From Massilia brevitalea (lineage in GTDB: Bacteria > Pseudomonadota > Gammaproteobacteria > Burkholderiales > Burkholderiaceae_D): a stretch of DNA of 64,000 bases. Location of the stretch: NCBI RefSeq assembly GCF_030711405.1, contig NZ_JAULSI010000012.1:1-64000 (forward strand), written 5' to 3'. Below the pieces are notes generated by a model. That model saw only the letters and a program-made list of their open reading frames with translations, did not search any database and had not been told where the DNA came from. This document shows, one piece after another, positions 7,912 through 16,677 of the stretch. The position numbers and the translations under genes are program-made. Every line of letters begins with the position of its first letter. Position 1 is the first letter of the stretch.

Positions 7912-9579
7912 TTACCAGTTCCGGAAGCGCTTCGGCGGCTCGTACAGGCCGCCGGATGCGCGCACCAGGCCCTTCATGTTCTTTTCGGCCAGCAGGTCGC
8001 GCGTGGCCAGGCGCTTGTCGACGCCCAGGTCTTCGGGGCGCTGGACGATGCCGCGGTCGCGCAGGTTTTCCACCATGCGCTTGTCGCGCGCCATGCCCAC
8101 CGGCGTATAGCCGGCCACGCCGCGGATCGCCTGCTCGCGCTCTTCCTCGGTGCGGCACAGCAGCAGGTTGGCGATGCCCTCCTCGGTCAGGATGTGGGTC
8201 ACATCCTCGCCGTAGATCATCACCGGCGGTATCGCCATGTTGGCCTGCTCGGCCAGTTGCCAGGCGTCGAGCCGTTCGACGAACGCCGGCGCCATGTGCT
8301 CGCGGAAGGTTTCGACCATCTGCACTACCAGCTTCTGCCCGCGCGGCACCAGGTTGCGGCCTTCGCGCGCCTGGCGCCCCGCCTTCAGCCAGGCCGGGCT
8401 GGTGTGACGCCGCCCGCGCGCATCCGACCCCATGTTCGGTGCGCCGCCGAAGCCGGAAATGCGCCCCAGCGTCGCTGTCGAGGAATTGCCCTGCAAATCG
8501 ATCTGCAGCGTCGAGCCGATGAACATGTCGCAGGCATAGTGCCCGGCCGCCTGCGAGAAGGCGCGGTTGCTGCGCATCGAACCGTCCGGCCCGGTAAAGA
8601 AGACATCGGGCCGCGCGCGGATGTAGTTTTCCATGCCGAGTTCCGAGCCGAAGGAATGCACCGATTCGACAAAGCCGGCCTCGATGGCCGGGATCAGGGC
8701 CGGGTGCGGATTCAGGGCCCAGTGGCGCGCGATCTTGCCCTTCAAACCAAGGCTGGCCGCATAGGTCGGCAGGATCAGTTCGATGGCGGCGGTGTCGAAG
8801 CCGATGCCGTGGTTCAGGCGCTCGACCTGGTATTCCGCGTAGATGCCCTTGATCGCCATCATCGCCATCAGCACCTGGATTTCGGAGATCTGGGCCGGGT
8901 CGCGCGTGAACAGCGGCTCGATGTAGTAAGGCTGGGGCGACTGCACCACGAATTCCACCCAGCCGGCCGGGATGTCGACGCGCGGCAGCTTGTCGACGAT
9001 CTGGTTGACCTGGGCGATGACGATACCGCTTTTGAAGGCCGTGGCTTCGACGATGGCCGGCGTGTCCTCGGTGTTCGGTCCGGTGTAGAGGTTGCCTTCG
9101 TGGTCGGCCATCTCGGCCGCCACCAGGGCCACGCGCGGCGTCAGGTCGACGAAGTAGCGCCCGAACAGTTCGAGGTAGGTGTGGATGGCGCCGATATTCA
9201 GCTGGCCCGCTGCCGCGAGCTTGGCCAGGCGCCCGGCCTGCGGCCCGGAAAAGGAAAAGTCCAGGCGCGAGGCAATGCCCTTTTCGAACACGTCGAGGTG
9301 CTCGGGCAGCGACAGCACCGAGAGCAGCATGTGCAGGTCGTGAATGCGCGCCGGGTCGAGCTTGGCGAGCGCCTTGCCGAGGAAATCGGCCTGCTTCTGG
9401 TTGTTCCCTTCCAGGCAGACCCGGTCGCCCGGCTCCAGCACCGCGTGCAGCAGGTCGGCGATGCGTTCGGCTGGCACGCGCTTGCCTTGCAGCGCGGCGC
9501 CCAGGGCCTCGCCTGCCCGCGCCAATCGGGCGCTGCGATTGGCCTGCTGGCGGTTCCAGCGGTTTTCCACGTCAGCCAT
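7912..9579 (-). CDS. mdcA: Malonate decarboxylase alpha subunit (ACP transferase)
   Basis: About 555 residues; exchanges acetyl for malonyl on the carrier protein, releasing acetate and forming malonyl-S-ACP. It has the CoA-transferase-like core with recognisable segments EGNNQKQADFLG, GNLYTGPNTEDTPAIVEA, SVHSFGSELGMENY, GYAC-like SQAAGHYACDMFIG and the C-terminal SGGLYEPPKRFRNW. Two ATGs lie 6 nt apart (9585 and 9579); AAAGGA stands at the right distance (5 nt) before the second, so I start at 9579 with MADVENRWNRQQ. It follows the transporter gene by about 13 bp and opens the enzyme part of the operon. No lesion is visible. Confidence 0.94.
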   Translation of the reverse strand: MADVENRWNRQQANRSARLARAGEALGAALQGKRVPAERIADLLHAVLEPGDRVCLEGNNQKQADFLGKALAKLDPARIHDLHMLLSVLSLPEHLDVFEKGIASRLDFSFSGPQAGRLAKLAAAGQLNIGAIHTYLELFGRYFVDLTPRVALVAAEMADHEGNLYTGPNTEDTPAIVEATAFKSGIVIAQVNQIVDKLPRVDIPAGWVEFVVQSPQPYYIEPLFTRDPAQISEIQVLMAMMAIKGIYAEYQVERLNHGIGFDTAAIELILPTYAASLGLKGKIARHWALNPHPALIPAIEAGFVESVHSFGSELGMENYIRARPDVFFTGPDGSMRSNRAFSQAAGHYACDMFIGSTLQIDLQGNSSTATLGRISGFGGAPNMGSDARGRRHTSPAWLKAGRQAREGRNLVPRGQKLVVQMVETFREHMAPAFVERLDAWQLAEQANMAIPPVMIYGEDVTHILTEEGIANLLLCRTEEEREQAIRGVAGYTPVGMARDKRMVENLRDRGIVQRPEDLGVDKRLATRDLLAEKNMKGLVRASGGLYEPPKRFRNW

Positions 9580-9597
9580 CTTCATCCTTTCGAATCG

Positions 9598-11126
9598 TTA
9601 CAGCACCACGAACAGCAACCACACCACGGCGGCGCCACCAGCGTCACGATGCCGCCGTAGATCATCAGCTGGCGCAGGAAGACGTCGCGGTCGATGCCCT
9701 GGGCATTCGCCAGCACCAGCGCGCCGTTGGTCGAGAACGGGCTGACGTCGACGATGGTCGAGGCCACCGCCATGGCCGCGATGAAGCCGATCGGGTCGAC
9801 CCCGGTGCCGGCCTGCAGGAAGGGCACGGCCAACGGAATCAGCGAGCCCAGCACGGCAGTGGACGAGGCAAACGCCTAGACGATGGCGCCGACAAAGCAC
9901 AGCAGCAGCGCCACTACCAGCGGCGAGGTCAGGCTGGCCACGCTGTCGCCGACAAAGGTGATCGTGCCCATCTTCTGCATCACGCCGACATAGGTGCTGA
10001 CGCCGACGATCAGCATCACTTCCGGCCAAGACACCTGGCCGATGGCGCGCTTTTGCACCTGCGGCGCCATCATCGACAGCAGCAGGCCGATGGTAATGGC
10101 CACGAAGCCGATGTCGAGTTCGTAGGCCAGGGTCAGCACGGCCAGCGCGACCAGGCCGACGACTGTCGCCAGCTGCTGCACCGTCACCGGCACGTCTTCG
10201 GTCAGCACCGAGGTCCTGACCGCCCCCGCTCCTGCGCCCGCAGCCGGGCCAGGATTCACGGCATTCACCGAATCCGGCGAGCGGTTGCGCATCAGGCGTT
10301 CCTCGCTGAGGGCTTCGCCTTCGGCTTCGTCGAAGATCTGCGGCCCCTGCGCCGCCACCGCTACCGGCGTGCCATAGCCCGGAACCTGGATGCCCAGCGC
10401 GGCGTTACCGCCGCCGGCCGGAGCCTGGCGCATCAGGCGCAGGCCGCCGAACACGAAGAACAGGATCAGCGCCACGCCGAAGTTGACCCCGAGGCTAACA
10501 AAAGCCGTGGTCAGCTCGGAGATCGGCAATCCCGCCTTCTGCACGATCTTGTTGGTGATGCCGCCATAGATGCTGATCGGCGAAAAGCCGCCGCCCTGGG
10601 CGCCGTGGATCACCATCAGGCCCATCATCAGCGGGTTGATGCCGTACTTGGCCGCGAAGCCGAGCGCGATCGGGGCGATGATCGCCACCGCCGCCGGACT
10701 GACCGCGCCGACCGCCGTCAGGACCGCCGCGATCGCGAACATTACCCAGGGAATGGCGGCGATGCGTCCGCCCACCGCGCGCACAGCAAGGCGCACCAGC
10801 CAGTCGATGGTGCCGTTGTTCTGGGCCTGGGCGAACAGGAAGGTGATGCCGACCAGCGTGAGAAAGAGTTCGGCCGGGAAGCCGGCCATGATGGCCTTGG
10901 TCCCCATGCCGGCCACCAGGGTGCCGATCAGGAAGGCGCCGACAAAGGCGATGACGCCCATGTTGATCGGCAGGATGGTGGCGATCACGAACATGAGCGC
11001 CAGCGCGTAGATCGAAAGCATGTGAGAAGACACCGCCATCTCCCTCATGTGTCGCGCCGACTGCGCGGCGCTTTGGTCCAACGTCTCCATTGCATTGCCC
11101 GTACGGGAAGCGCCCGCGGAAGGCAT
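9598..11126 (-). pseudogene. MatC-type malonate/dicarboxylate transporter, amber codon plus frameshift
   Basis: A polytopic membrane protein of the MatC/SLC13 group (N-terminal MatC_N-like region with LTLVGITFLFAQAQNNGTID and a GAQGGGFSPISIYGGI motif), the likely malonate importer. The frame stops at TAG 9876-9878 after ...LLLCFVGAIV, but the same frame continues beyond with WAFASSTAVLGSLIPLAVP-like sequence; TGG to TAG explains the stop. Near 9630 a second lesion, one missing G (GCGCCGCC for GCGCCGGCC), throws the last 10 residues out of frame; the restored end AVVWLLFVVL stops at 9598. Repaired length is about 500 residues. METLDQ at 11090 is a good alternative start. Unless the sequence is wrong, the transporter is inactive or truncated. 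Confidence 0.85.
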
Positions 11127-11236
11127 GCTCTTTTGTCAGCAGTGACGGTAACGCCGAATGCGGCCGCGATCAATTCCGGACAGCGACGGACGTTTACTGT
11201 TGGCGTAAGTCTTGGAGCGGCGTCAGGTGGCGAAGT

Positions 11237-12163
11237 TCAGCCGGCCGGTGCACCGGGTTTGTGCTTGAGCATGCGGCAGACGGCTGCCAGCGCCAGCAGG
11301 TTGGGATCGCGCTCGCACACCCGCAAAAAACAGAGCCCGATGGTCTGGCGCACCGGGTAGTCGCGCGTCAGCGGGATCAATTGCACCTTGTCGCCGAACA
11401 CGCCGCGCATGCGCCCCGGCAGCAGCGTGCAGCCGATGCCAGCGCTGACCAGGTTCATCAGCGAAAAAATGTCGGCCACGCGCATCGTCACGATCGGTTC
11501 GAAGCCGGCGATGCGGAAGGCTTCCTGGAAGCCCTGGTAGGTCACGAAGCCCTCGCTCAGGCTGACGAATTTTTCGCGCGCGCAGGTGCGCAGGTCGACC
11601 TCGCCCAGCCCGGCATAGCGCGAATTGGCCGGCGCGGCAAAGAAGACGTCGTCCTCGAACAGCGGAATCGATTCGACGTCCGGGTCGGGTGGGGGCACGG
11701 CGATCAGGGCGGCGTCGATGGCGTTTTGCCTGAGCTTGTGCAGCAGGTCGGCGTTCGAACCGAGCACCAGTTCGGTCGACAGTTCGGGTTTGCGCAGCTT
11801 GATGCCGACGATCACCTCGGGCACGGCACTGGTGGTGAGCGAGTACAGCGAACCGATTTTCAGGCTGTCGGCCGAGTAGCCGGCGGCGCGGCGGGTGGCG
11901 GCGATGCCTTCGGCCATCAGGGCCACGACTTCGCGGCTGGCCTCGGCCAGCACCTGGGCCGCCGCGGTCGGCGCCAAATTACGCCCCTTCAGCTCGAACA
12001 ATTGGCAGCCGGTGCCCTCTTCCAGCGAATGCAGGGCGCGGTGCACGCTGACCGCGCTGATGTCGAGCTTGCCTGCGGCGGCGCTCAGGTTGCCGCCATC
12101 CATGTAGGCCAGCAGGATCTCGAGCTTGCGGAAAGTGATCTCGTCGCTGACCTGGCTGCGCAT
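11237..12163 (-). CDS. mdcR: LysR-type regulator of malonate utilisation
   Basis: A 308-residue LysR-family protein: winged HTH at residues ~10-70 (LEILLAYMDGGNLSAAAGKL, SAVSVHRALHSLEE) and a periplasmic-binding-like effector domain behind it. It matches the MdcR type, which senses malonate and activates the mdc operon. It lies just upstream of the transporter and enzyme genes in the same direction, with about 110 bp between, where an operator would be expected. It follows the other LysR gene by 15 bp. The start MRSQVSDEITFRK at 12163 gives the normal LysR length. Confidence 0.88.
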   Translation of the reverse strand: MRSQVSDEITFRKLEILLAYMDGGNLSAAAGKLDISAVSVHRALHSLEEGTGCQLFELKGRNLAPTAAAQVLAEASREVVALMAEGIAATRRAAGYSADSLKIGSLYSLTTSAVPEVIVGIKLRKPELSTELVLGSNADLLHKLRQNAIDAALIAVPPPDPDVESIPLFEDDVFFAAPANSRYAGLGEVDLRTCAREKFVSLSEGFVTYQGFQEAFRIAGFEPIVTMRVADIFSLMNLVSAGIGCTLLPGRMRGVFGDKVQLIPLTRDYPVRQTIGLCFLRVCERDPNLLALAAVCRMLKHKPGAPAG

Positions 12164-12178
12164 GGCGGCTCCCGCAGC

Positions 12179-13072
12179 CTACACGAACAGCGAAGGCTGG
12201 CTGTCGGCATAGTCGCGCAGCAGGTTCCACACGACTTTTACGCGCCGCAGCCGGTACAGATCGGTCGGCGCGGCCAGCCAGAACGAACGCTCGGCGTGGA
12301 AGCCCGGCAGCACCTGCACCAGCTTGCCGTCGTCGGGCACGGCATACGGCGGCGCCATCATCAGGCCCATGCCCAGCGACGCCGCCTCGATCTGGGCCGT
12401 CATGCCCGAGCAGCACAGGCGCCGCCGCGGCGTGAAGCCGAGCTCGCCCATATAGGACAGCTCGCGGCTGGCCAGGCGGTCCTGCACGTAGTCGACAAAG
12501 TAATGCTGGGCCAGGTCGGACTGGTGCCGGATCGGCGGATGCTTGTCGAGGTAACCTGGCGAGGCGTACAGGTAGAAGCGGAACGAGGCCAGGCGCGTGA
12601 CCATGTAGCGCCCGGTAGTGGGCGGGTCGAGCATGACGCCGAGGTCGGCCTCGCGGTTGGCGAGGTTGGCAAAGCTGGGCAGCGCCAATAAATCGATCGA
12701 CAGGTCCGGGTTGGCGTCGAGCAGGTCCGCCAGCAGCGGCGCCACCACCTTCACGCCGAAGACTTCCGGCACGCCCAGGCGCACCACGCCGTGGGCCGCC
12801 ACTTCGGCCCCGCCGAGCTGCTCGGCCGCCGCCAGCGCCGCACCTTCCATTGCCTCGGCATGGGGCAGCAGCGCATGGCCCATCTCGGTCAGTTCGTAGC
12901 CTTCGCGCGAGCGGTCGAACAAGGTCGAACCGAGTTCCTTTTCCAGGCGGTCGATGCGGCGCGCCACCGTGGTGTGCTCGACGTCCAGCCGGCGCGAGGC
13001 GCCCGACAGGGTGCCGGCGCGCGCCAGCTCGAGGAAGAATCGGAGGTCGGTCCACTCAGGCAGGCTGTTCAT
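12179..13072 (-). CDS. LysR-family transcriptional regulator
   Basis: A 297-residue LysR protein. The N-terminal HTH reads DLRFFLELARAGTLSGASRR and HTTVARRIDRLEKELGSTLF, the subclass often grouped with AmpR/GcvA-like or aromatic-acid regulators. The effector domain begins with GVVRLGVPEVFG. It is divergent from the TonB-dependent receptor gene at 13363 across a 290-bp region with four dyads sharing a GTGCA half-site, so it probably controls that receptor and the uptake genes behind it. A role in malonate control cannot be excluded, because mdcR starts 15 bp after its stop and both may share a transcript. Confidence 0.85.
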   Translation of the reverse strand: MNSLPEWTDLRFFLELARAGTLSGASRRLDVEHTTVARRIDRLEKELGSTLFDRSREGYELTEMGHALLPHAEAMEGAALAAAEQLGGAEVAAHGVVRLGVPEVFGVKVVAPLLADLLDANPDLSIDLLALPSFANLANREADLGVMLDPPTTGRYMVTRLASFRFYLYASPGYLDKHPPIRHQSDLAQHYFVDYVQDRLASRELSYMGELGFTPRRRLCCSGMTAQIEAASLGMGLMMAPPYAVPDDGKLVQVLPGFHAERSFWLAAPTDLYRLRRVKVVWNLLRDYADSQPSLFV

Positions 13073-13362
13073 CGGCGCACTTGTTTAATGTCAAGACGAC
13101 CTATTGTGCACCAGTGCACATTCCTCCTGCAATCAATTCCCTCCATCCTCTGCAAGCGCACAGAAAATGTGCGCTTGCAGCATTTTCCCTCGCTGCCATG
13201 CAGGCTGGGTCTGCACCGGGCCGGTGCAAGGCCATGTGCAAATTCGCACACAGGGTGGGCGGATTGTTATCTTTTCAGCCAGTCCGGACCGAGGCACACT
13301 GCTAACCGTGCGTAAAACGACGAGCCGAGCGTGCGCCGCCATTCCAAAATCAGGAGACAACG
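13073..13362. promoter_or_regulatory. Divergent LysR/TonB-receptor promoter region with four GTGCA dyads
   Basis: This 290-bp divergent spacer contains four inverted repeats sharing TGTGC/GTGCA half-sites: TGTGCAC-CA-GTGCACA at 13105-13120, a perfect 12-bp dyad with a 5-nt GAAAA loop at 13151-13179 (TGCAAGCGCACA / TGTGCGCTTGCA), TGCACCGG-G-CCGGTGCA at 13212-13228, and TGTGC-N6-GCACA at 13235-13250. LysR proteins bind interrupted dyads in divergent promoters, so these are candidate operators. An AGGAGA ribosome site lies just before the ATG at 13363. The dyads are read directly; the regulatory role is inference. Confidence 0.55.
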
Positions 13363-15651
13363 ATGCGTCTGACAAACAGAAAAAAGAAGCTGCTCCACCG
13401 TTCCGCCGCCGCCCTGCTGGCCCTGTCCAGCGGCGTGCTGGGCTCTGCCCACGCCCAGCAGTCCTCGGGCGCGCCCGCGCCTGACGGCGACGCCGCTTCC
13501 GACATCCAGAAGGTGGTCGTCACCGCACGCCGCCGCGAAGAATCGCTGCAGGACGTGCCGGTCTCGGTCACGGCGTTTTCCGCCGATCAACTGTCCAAGC
13601 AGGGCGTGCCCGACGTGACCGCCCTGGCCCTGGCGCTGCCGAACACCACGCTGAAGGCCTCGCGCGCCACCAATTCCACCCTCACCGCCTTCATCCGCGG
13701 CGTCGGCCAGGCCGACCCGCTGGCCGGCTTCGAGTCCGGCGTCGGCATCTATATCGACGACATCTATCTCGCCCGCCCGCAGGCCGCCGTGGCCGACATC
13801 TACGACGTCGAGCGCATCGAGGTGCTGCGCGGCCCGCAAGGCACGCTGTACGGCCGCAACACCATCGGCGGCGCGGTCAAGTACGTAACCCGCAAACTCG
13901 GTTCGAAGCCCGACGTGCGCCTGCGCGCCACCGCCGGCAACTACGGCCAACTCGACGGCGTGGCCACCGCCAGCACCCCGATCAGCGACACCGTCCGCAT
14001 CGGCGGCACGGTCGCGCGCTTCAAGCGCGACGGCTTCGGCACCAACCTCTACACCGGCGCCGAGAACTACGACAAGGACGTCACCGCCCTGCGCCTGTCG
14101 GCCGAGTTCACGCCCACGCCCGAACTCTTCATCCGCATCGCCGGCGACGGCACGAAGGACGACTCGAATCCGAAGAACGGCCACCGCCTGACGGTCGGCC
14201 GCACCAGCGGCGCGCCGATCCTGTCGAACGAATTCGACACCCGCGCCAACCTGACCCAGGCCCTCGGCCACGACCAGGAAGTCAAGTCGCACGGCGTTTC
14301 GGCGCTGGTGGAATACCGTTTTAACGACCAGTTCAGCGCCAAGTCGATCACGGCCAGCCGCAAAGACAAGTCGTACGCGCCGATCGACTTCGACGCCCTG
14401 CCCGTGGTCGACATGGAAGTGCCGGCCCTATACACCAACAAGCAGTTCAGCCAGGAATTCCAGCTCACCTATACCGGCGCGCAAATCCAGGGCGTCGCCG
14501 GCCTGTACTACATCGACGCCAACGCCTACAACAAGTTCGACACGGTGCTGGCCGGCCTCGCGCCGACCTCGACCTTCACCAGCGGCGACATCGACACGAA
14601 GGCCTGGGCCGCCTACTTCGACGGCAGCTACAACTTCACCGACGCCTTCAGCCTGTCGCTGGGCGGGCGCTACACGGTCGACGAGCGCACCGCCTCGATC
14701 TACCGCCAGATTTATTTCGGTCTGGCCGGCACCCCGGAGATGGGTAACCCGGGCGCCATCCTGTTCCGCACCGATACCGACTTCCGCAACGGCACGCTCA
14801 AGCGCAAGGACAAGAAGTTCACCCCGCGCGTGGCCCTGGGCTACAAGGTCAACGCCGACCACAACGTCTACGCCTCGTATTCCGAAGGCTTCAAGGGCGG
14901 CGGCTTCGACCCGCGCCTGAACATGGTCGGCACCCGCCTGACCGAAGCCCAGGCCCGCGCCGGCTACGAGCCCGAAACCATCGAGACGGTCGAACTGGGC
15001 CTGAAGTCGGCCTTCAACGGCGGCCGCATCACCACCAACGCCGCCGTGTTCTACAGCGACTACAAGGATGTGCAGATCCCGGGTTCGGTGGCGATCGACA
15101 CCAACGGCGACGGCCGCGACGACAGTTTCGCCGGCGTGACCACCAACGCAGGCAAGGCCAAAATCAAGGGCGTCGAACTGGAAGCCATCGCCAACATCAC
15201 GCGCGATTTCACGATTGCCGGCATGTACAGCTACATCGACGCCGACTACAAGGAATATTTTGTTGCCGGCGTGAACGTGGCCGACCAGCGCGTGTTCCAG
15301 AACACGCCGAAGAACTCGGCCAACCTGCGCGCCAACTACGACATCGCCCTGCCCCTCATGGGCCACAACGGCAAGATTTCGCTGATCGGCAGCGTGTCGT
15401 ACAAGGGCGCCACCAACCAGTTCGAGACCGTGTCGCTGCTGGATCAGGACTCGTATAAATTGTGGGATGCGAGCATCGTCTGGACCCGCGCCGACGGCAA
15501 GATCCGCGCCGGCATCCATGGCAAGAACCTGAACGACGAGCGCTACAAGACCGCCGGCTACCTGTTCCCGACCCTCGGCAACGAGGGCACGCTGACGGCC
15601 TTCTACGGCAACCCGCGCACGGTCTCGGCCACCGTCGAGTACCGCTTCTGA
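13363..15651 (+). CDS. TonB-dependent outer-membrane receptor
   Basis: A 762-residue outer-membrane transporter. It has a signal peptide (about 1-31, ending SAHA), a TonB-box-like stretch (IQKVVVTARRREESLQDVPVS, residues ~48-68), a plug domain with the typical IEVLRGPQGTLYGRNTIGGAV segment, and a C-terminal 22-strand barrel ending VSATVEYRF with the expected terminal aromatic residue. It imports an unknown substrate using energy from a TonB complex not encoded nearby. It is first in a plus-strand run with a hydrolase and a Liv-type ABC system, suggesting that all handle the same compound. The divergent LysR gene is the likely regulator. Confidence 0.93.
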   Translation: MRLTNRKKKLLHRSAAALLALSSGVLGSAHAQQSSGAPAPDGDAASDIQKVVVTARRREESLQDVPVSVTAFSADQLSKQGVPDVTALALALPNTTLKASRATNSTLTAFIRGVGQADPLAGFESGVGIYIDDIYLARPQAAVADIYDVERIEVLRGPQGTLYGRNTIGGAVKYVTRKLGSKPDVRLRATAGNYGQLDGVATASTPISDTVRIGGTVARFKRDGFGTNLYTGAENYDKDVTALRLSAEFTPTPELFIRIAGDGTKDDSNPKNGHRLTVGRTSGAPILSNEFDTRANLTQALGHDQEVKSHGVSALVEYRFNDQFSAKSITASRKDKSYAPIDFDALPVVDMEVPALYTNKQFSQEFQLTYTGAQIQGVAGLYYIDANAYNKFDTVLAGLAPTSTFTSGDIDTKAWAAYFDGSYNFTDAFSLSLGGRYTVDERTASIYRQIYFGLAGTPEMGNPGAILFRTDTDFRNGTLKRKDKKFTPRVALGYKVNADHNVYASYSEGFKGGGFDPRLNMVGTRLTEAQARAGYEPETIETVELGLKSAFNGGRITTNAAVFYSDYKDVQIPGSVAIDTNGDGRDDSFAGVTTNAGKAKIKGVELEAIANITRDFTIAGMYSYIDADYKEYFVAGVNVADQRVFQNTPKNSANLRANYDIALPLMGHNGKISLIGSVSYKGATNQFETVSLLDQDSYKLWDASIVWTRADGKIRAGIHGKNLNDERYKTAGYLFPTLGNEGTLTAFYGNPRTVSATVEYRF

Positions 15652-15757
15652 TTGCGGCGTTGCACCTGGGCATCCGGGCGCAGCCCGTCCGGATGCCCGC
15701 GCGCTTCGTCCTCTCTTTTCTCTCTCCATATTCAAAGAACCAACAGGATTTGCCAGC

Positions 15758-16642
15758 GTGCCGAACTTCACACCTATCCGTTTTCACAGCAGCGACGGGC
15801 TGGCGCTGTATGCACGCGACTACGCCGCCCAGGCCGGGGCCGACGCTGCGCCGGCGCGCCTGCCCGTGATCTGCATCCACGGCCTGACGCGCAATTCGGC
15901 CGACTTCGACGAACTGGCTCCGGAAATCGCGCACATGGGCCGGCGCGTGCTCGCGCTCGACGTGCGCGGGCGCGGTCACTCGGCCTACGATCCCGACCCG
16001 GCCAACTACAACCCGGTGGTGTATGCCGGCGACGTCGTCAAGCTGATGCACGACCTCGGCATCGCGCGCGCCGTGTTCGTCGGCACCTCGATGGGCGGCC
16101 TGATCACCATGACGCTCGCCATGCGCCATCTCGAAATGATCGCCGGCGCCGTGCTGAACGACGTCGGCCCGGTGCTGTCCACCAAAGGCCTGGCGCGCAT
16201 CGCCGGTTATGCGGGGCGCTGCAACGTGCTCTCGACCTGGGACGACGCCGCCGGCTACCTGAAGGACATCAACGCCTGCGCCTTCCCCGACAACTCCGAT
16301 GCGGAATGGGGCAAGTGGGCCCAGCGCGCGTTTGCCGCCAACGACTCCGGCGCGCTGGCCTTGCGTTACGACCCCAGTATTGCGCTGTCCTTGCAAACGG
16401 GTAAACTCAAGCCGACCTCGCTGGCGGCGCGCATGGCCTTCCGCCGCCTGGCGCACCGCCGTCCGACCCTGCTGGTACGCGGCGCCCTGTCCGACCTGGT
16501 CGAACCCGACCAGGTCGCGTGGATGCGGCGCGCCGCGCCCACCATGGCCTACGCCGAAGTGCCGAACGTCGGCCATGCGCCAATGCTCACCGAACCGGCG
16601 GCGCTGGACGCGATCCGCGGGTTCCTGGCCCAGCTTCCATAA
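15758..16642 (+). CDS. Alpha/beta-fold hydrolase
   Basis: A 294-residue alpha/beta hydrolase. The oxyanion segment is CIHGLTRNSADFD, the nucleophile elbow GTSMGG (Ser near residue 111), the acid lies in SDLVEPDQ and the catalytic His in NVGHAPML, so the triad is complete. There is no signal peptide, so it should be cytoplasmic. It sits between the TonB receptor and the periplasmic binding protein gene, 36 bp before the latter. By context it probably hydrolyses an ester, lactone or amide bond in the imported compound. The family is too broad to name the substrate. Confidence 0.88.
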   Translation: MPNFTPIRFHSSDGLALYARDYAAQAGADAAPARLPVICIHGLTRNSADFDELAPEIAHMGRRVLALDVRGRGHSAYDPDPANYNPVVYAGDVVKLMHDLGIARAVFVGTSMGGLITMTLAMRHLEMIAGAVLNDVGPVLSTKGLARIAGYAGRCNVLSTWDDAAGYLKDINACAFPDNSDAEWGKWAQRAFAANDSGALALRYDPSIALSLQTGKLKPTSLAARMAFRRLAHRRPTLLVRGALSDLVEPDQVAWMRRAAPTMAYAEVPNVGHAPMLTEPAALDAIRGFLAQLP

Positions 16643-16677
16643 AACACAGAATCAAAATCAGATCGACAGGAGACAAC

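Noticed and set aside
13151-13179. Perfect hairpin considered as a terminator
   Set aside because: No T-run on either strand and it lies upstream of both flanking genes, so an operator role is more plausible.
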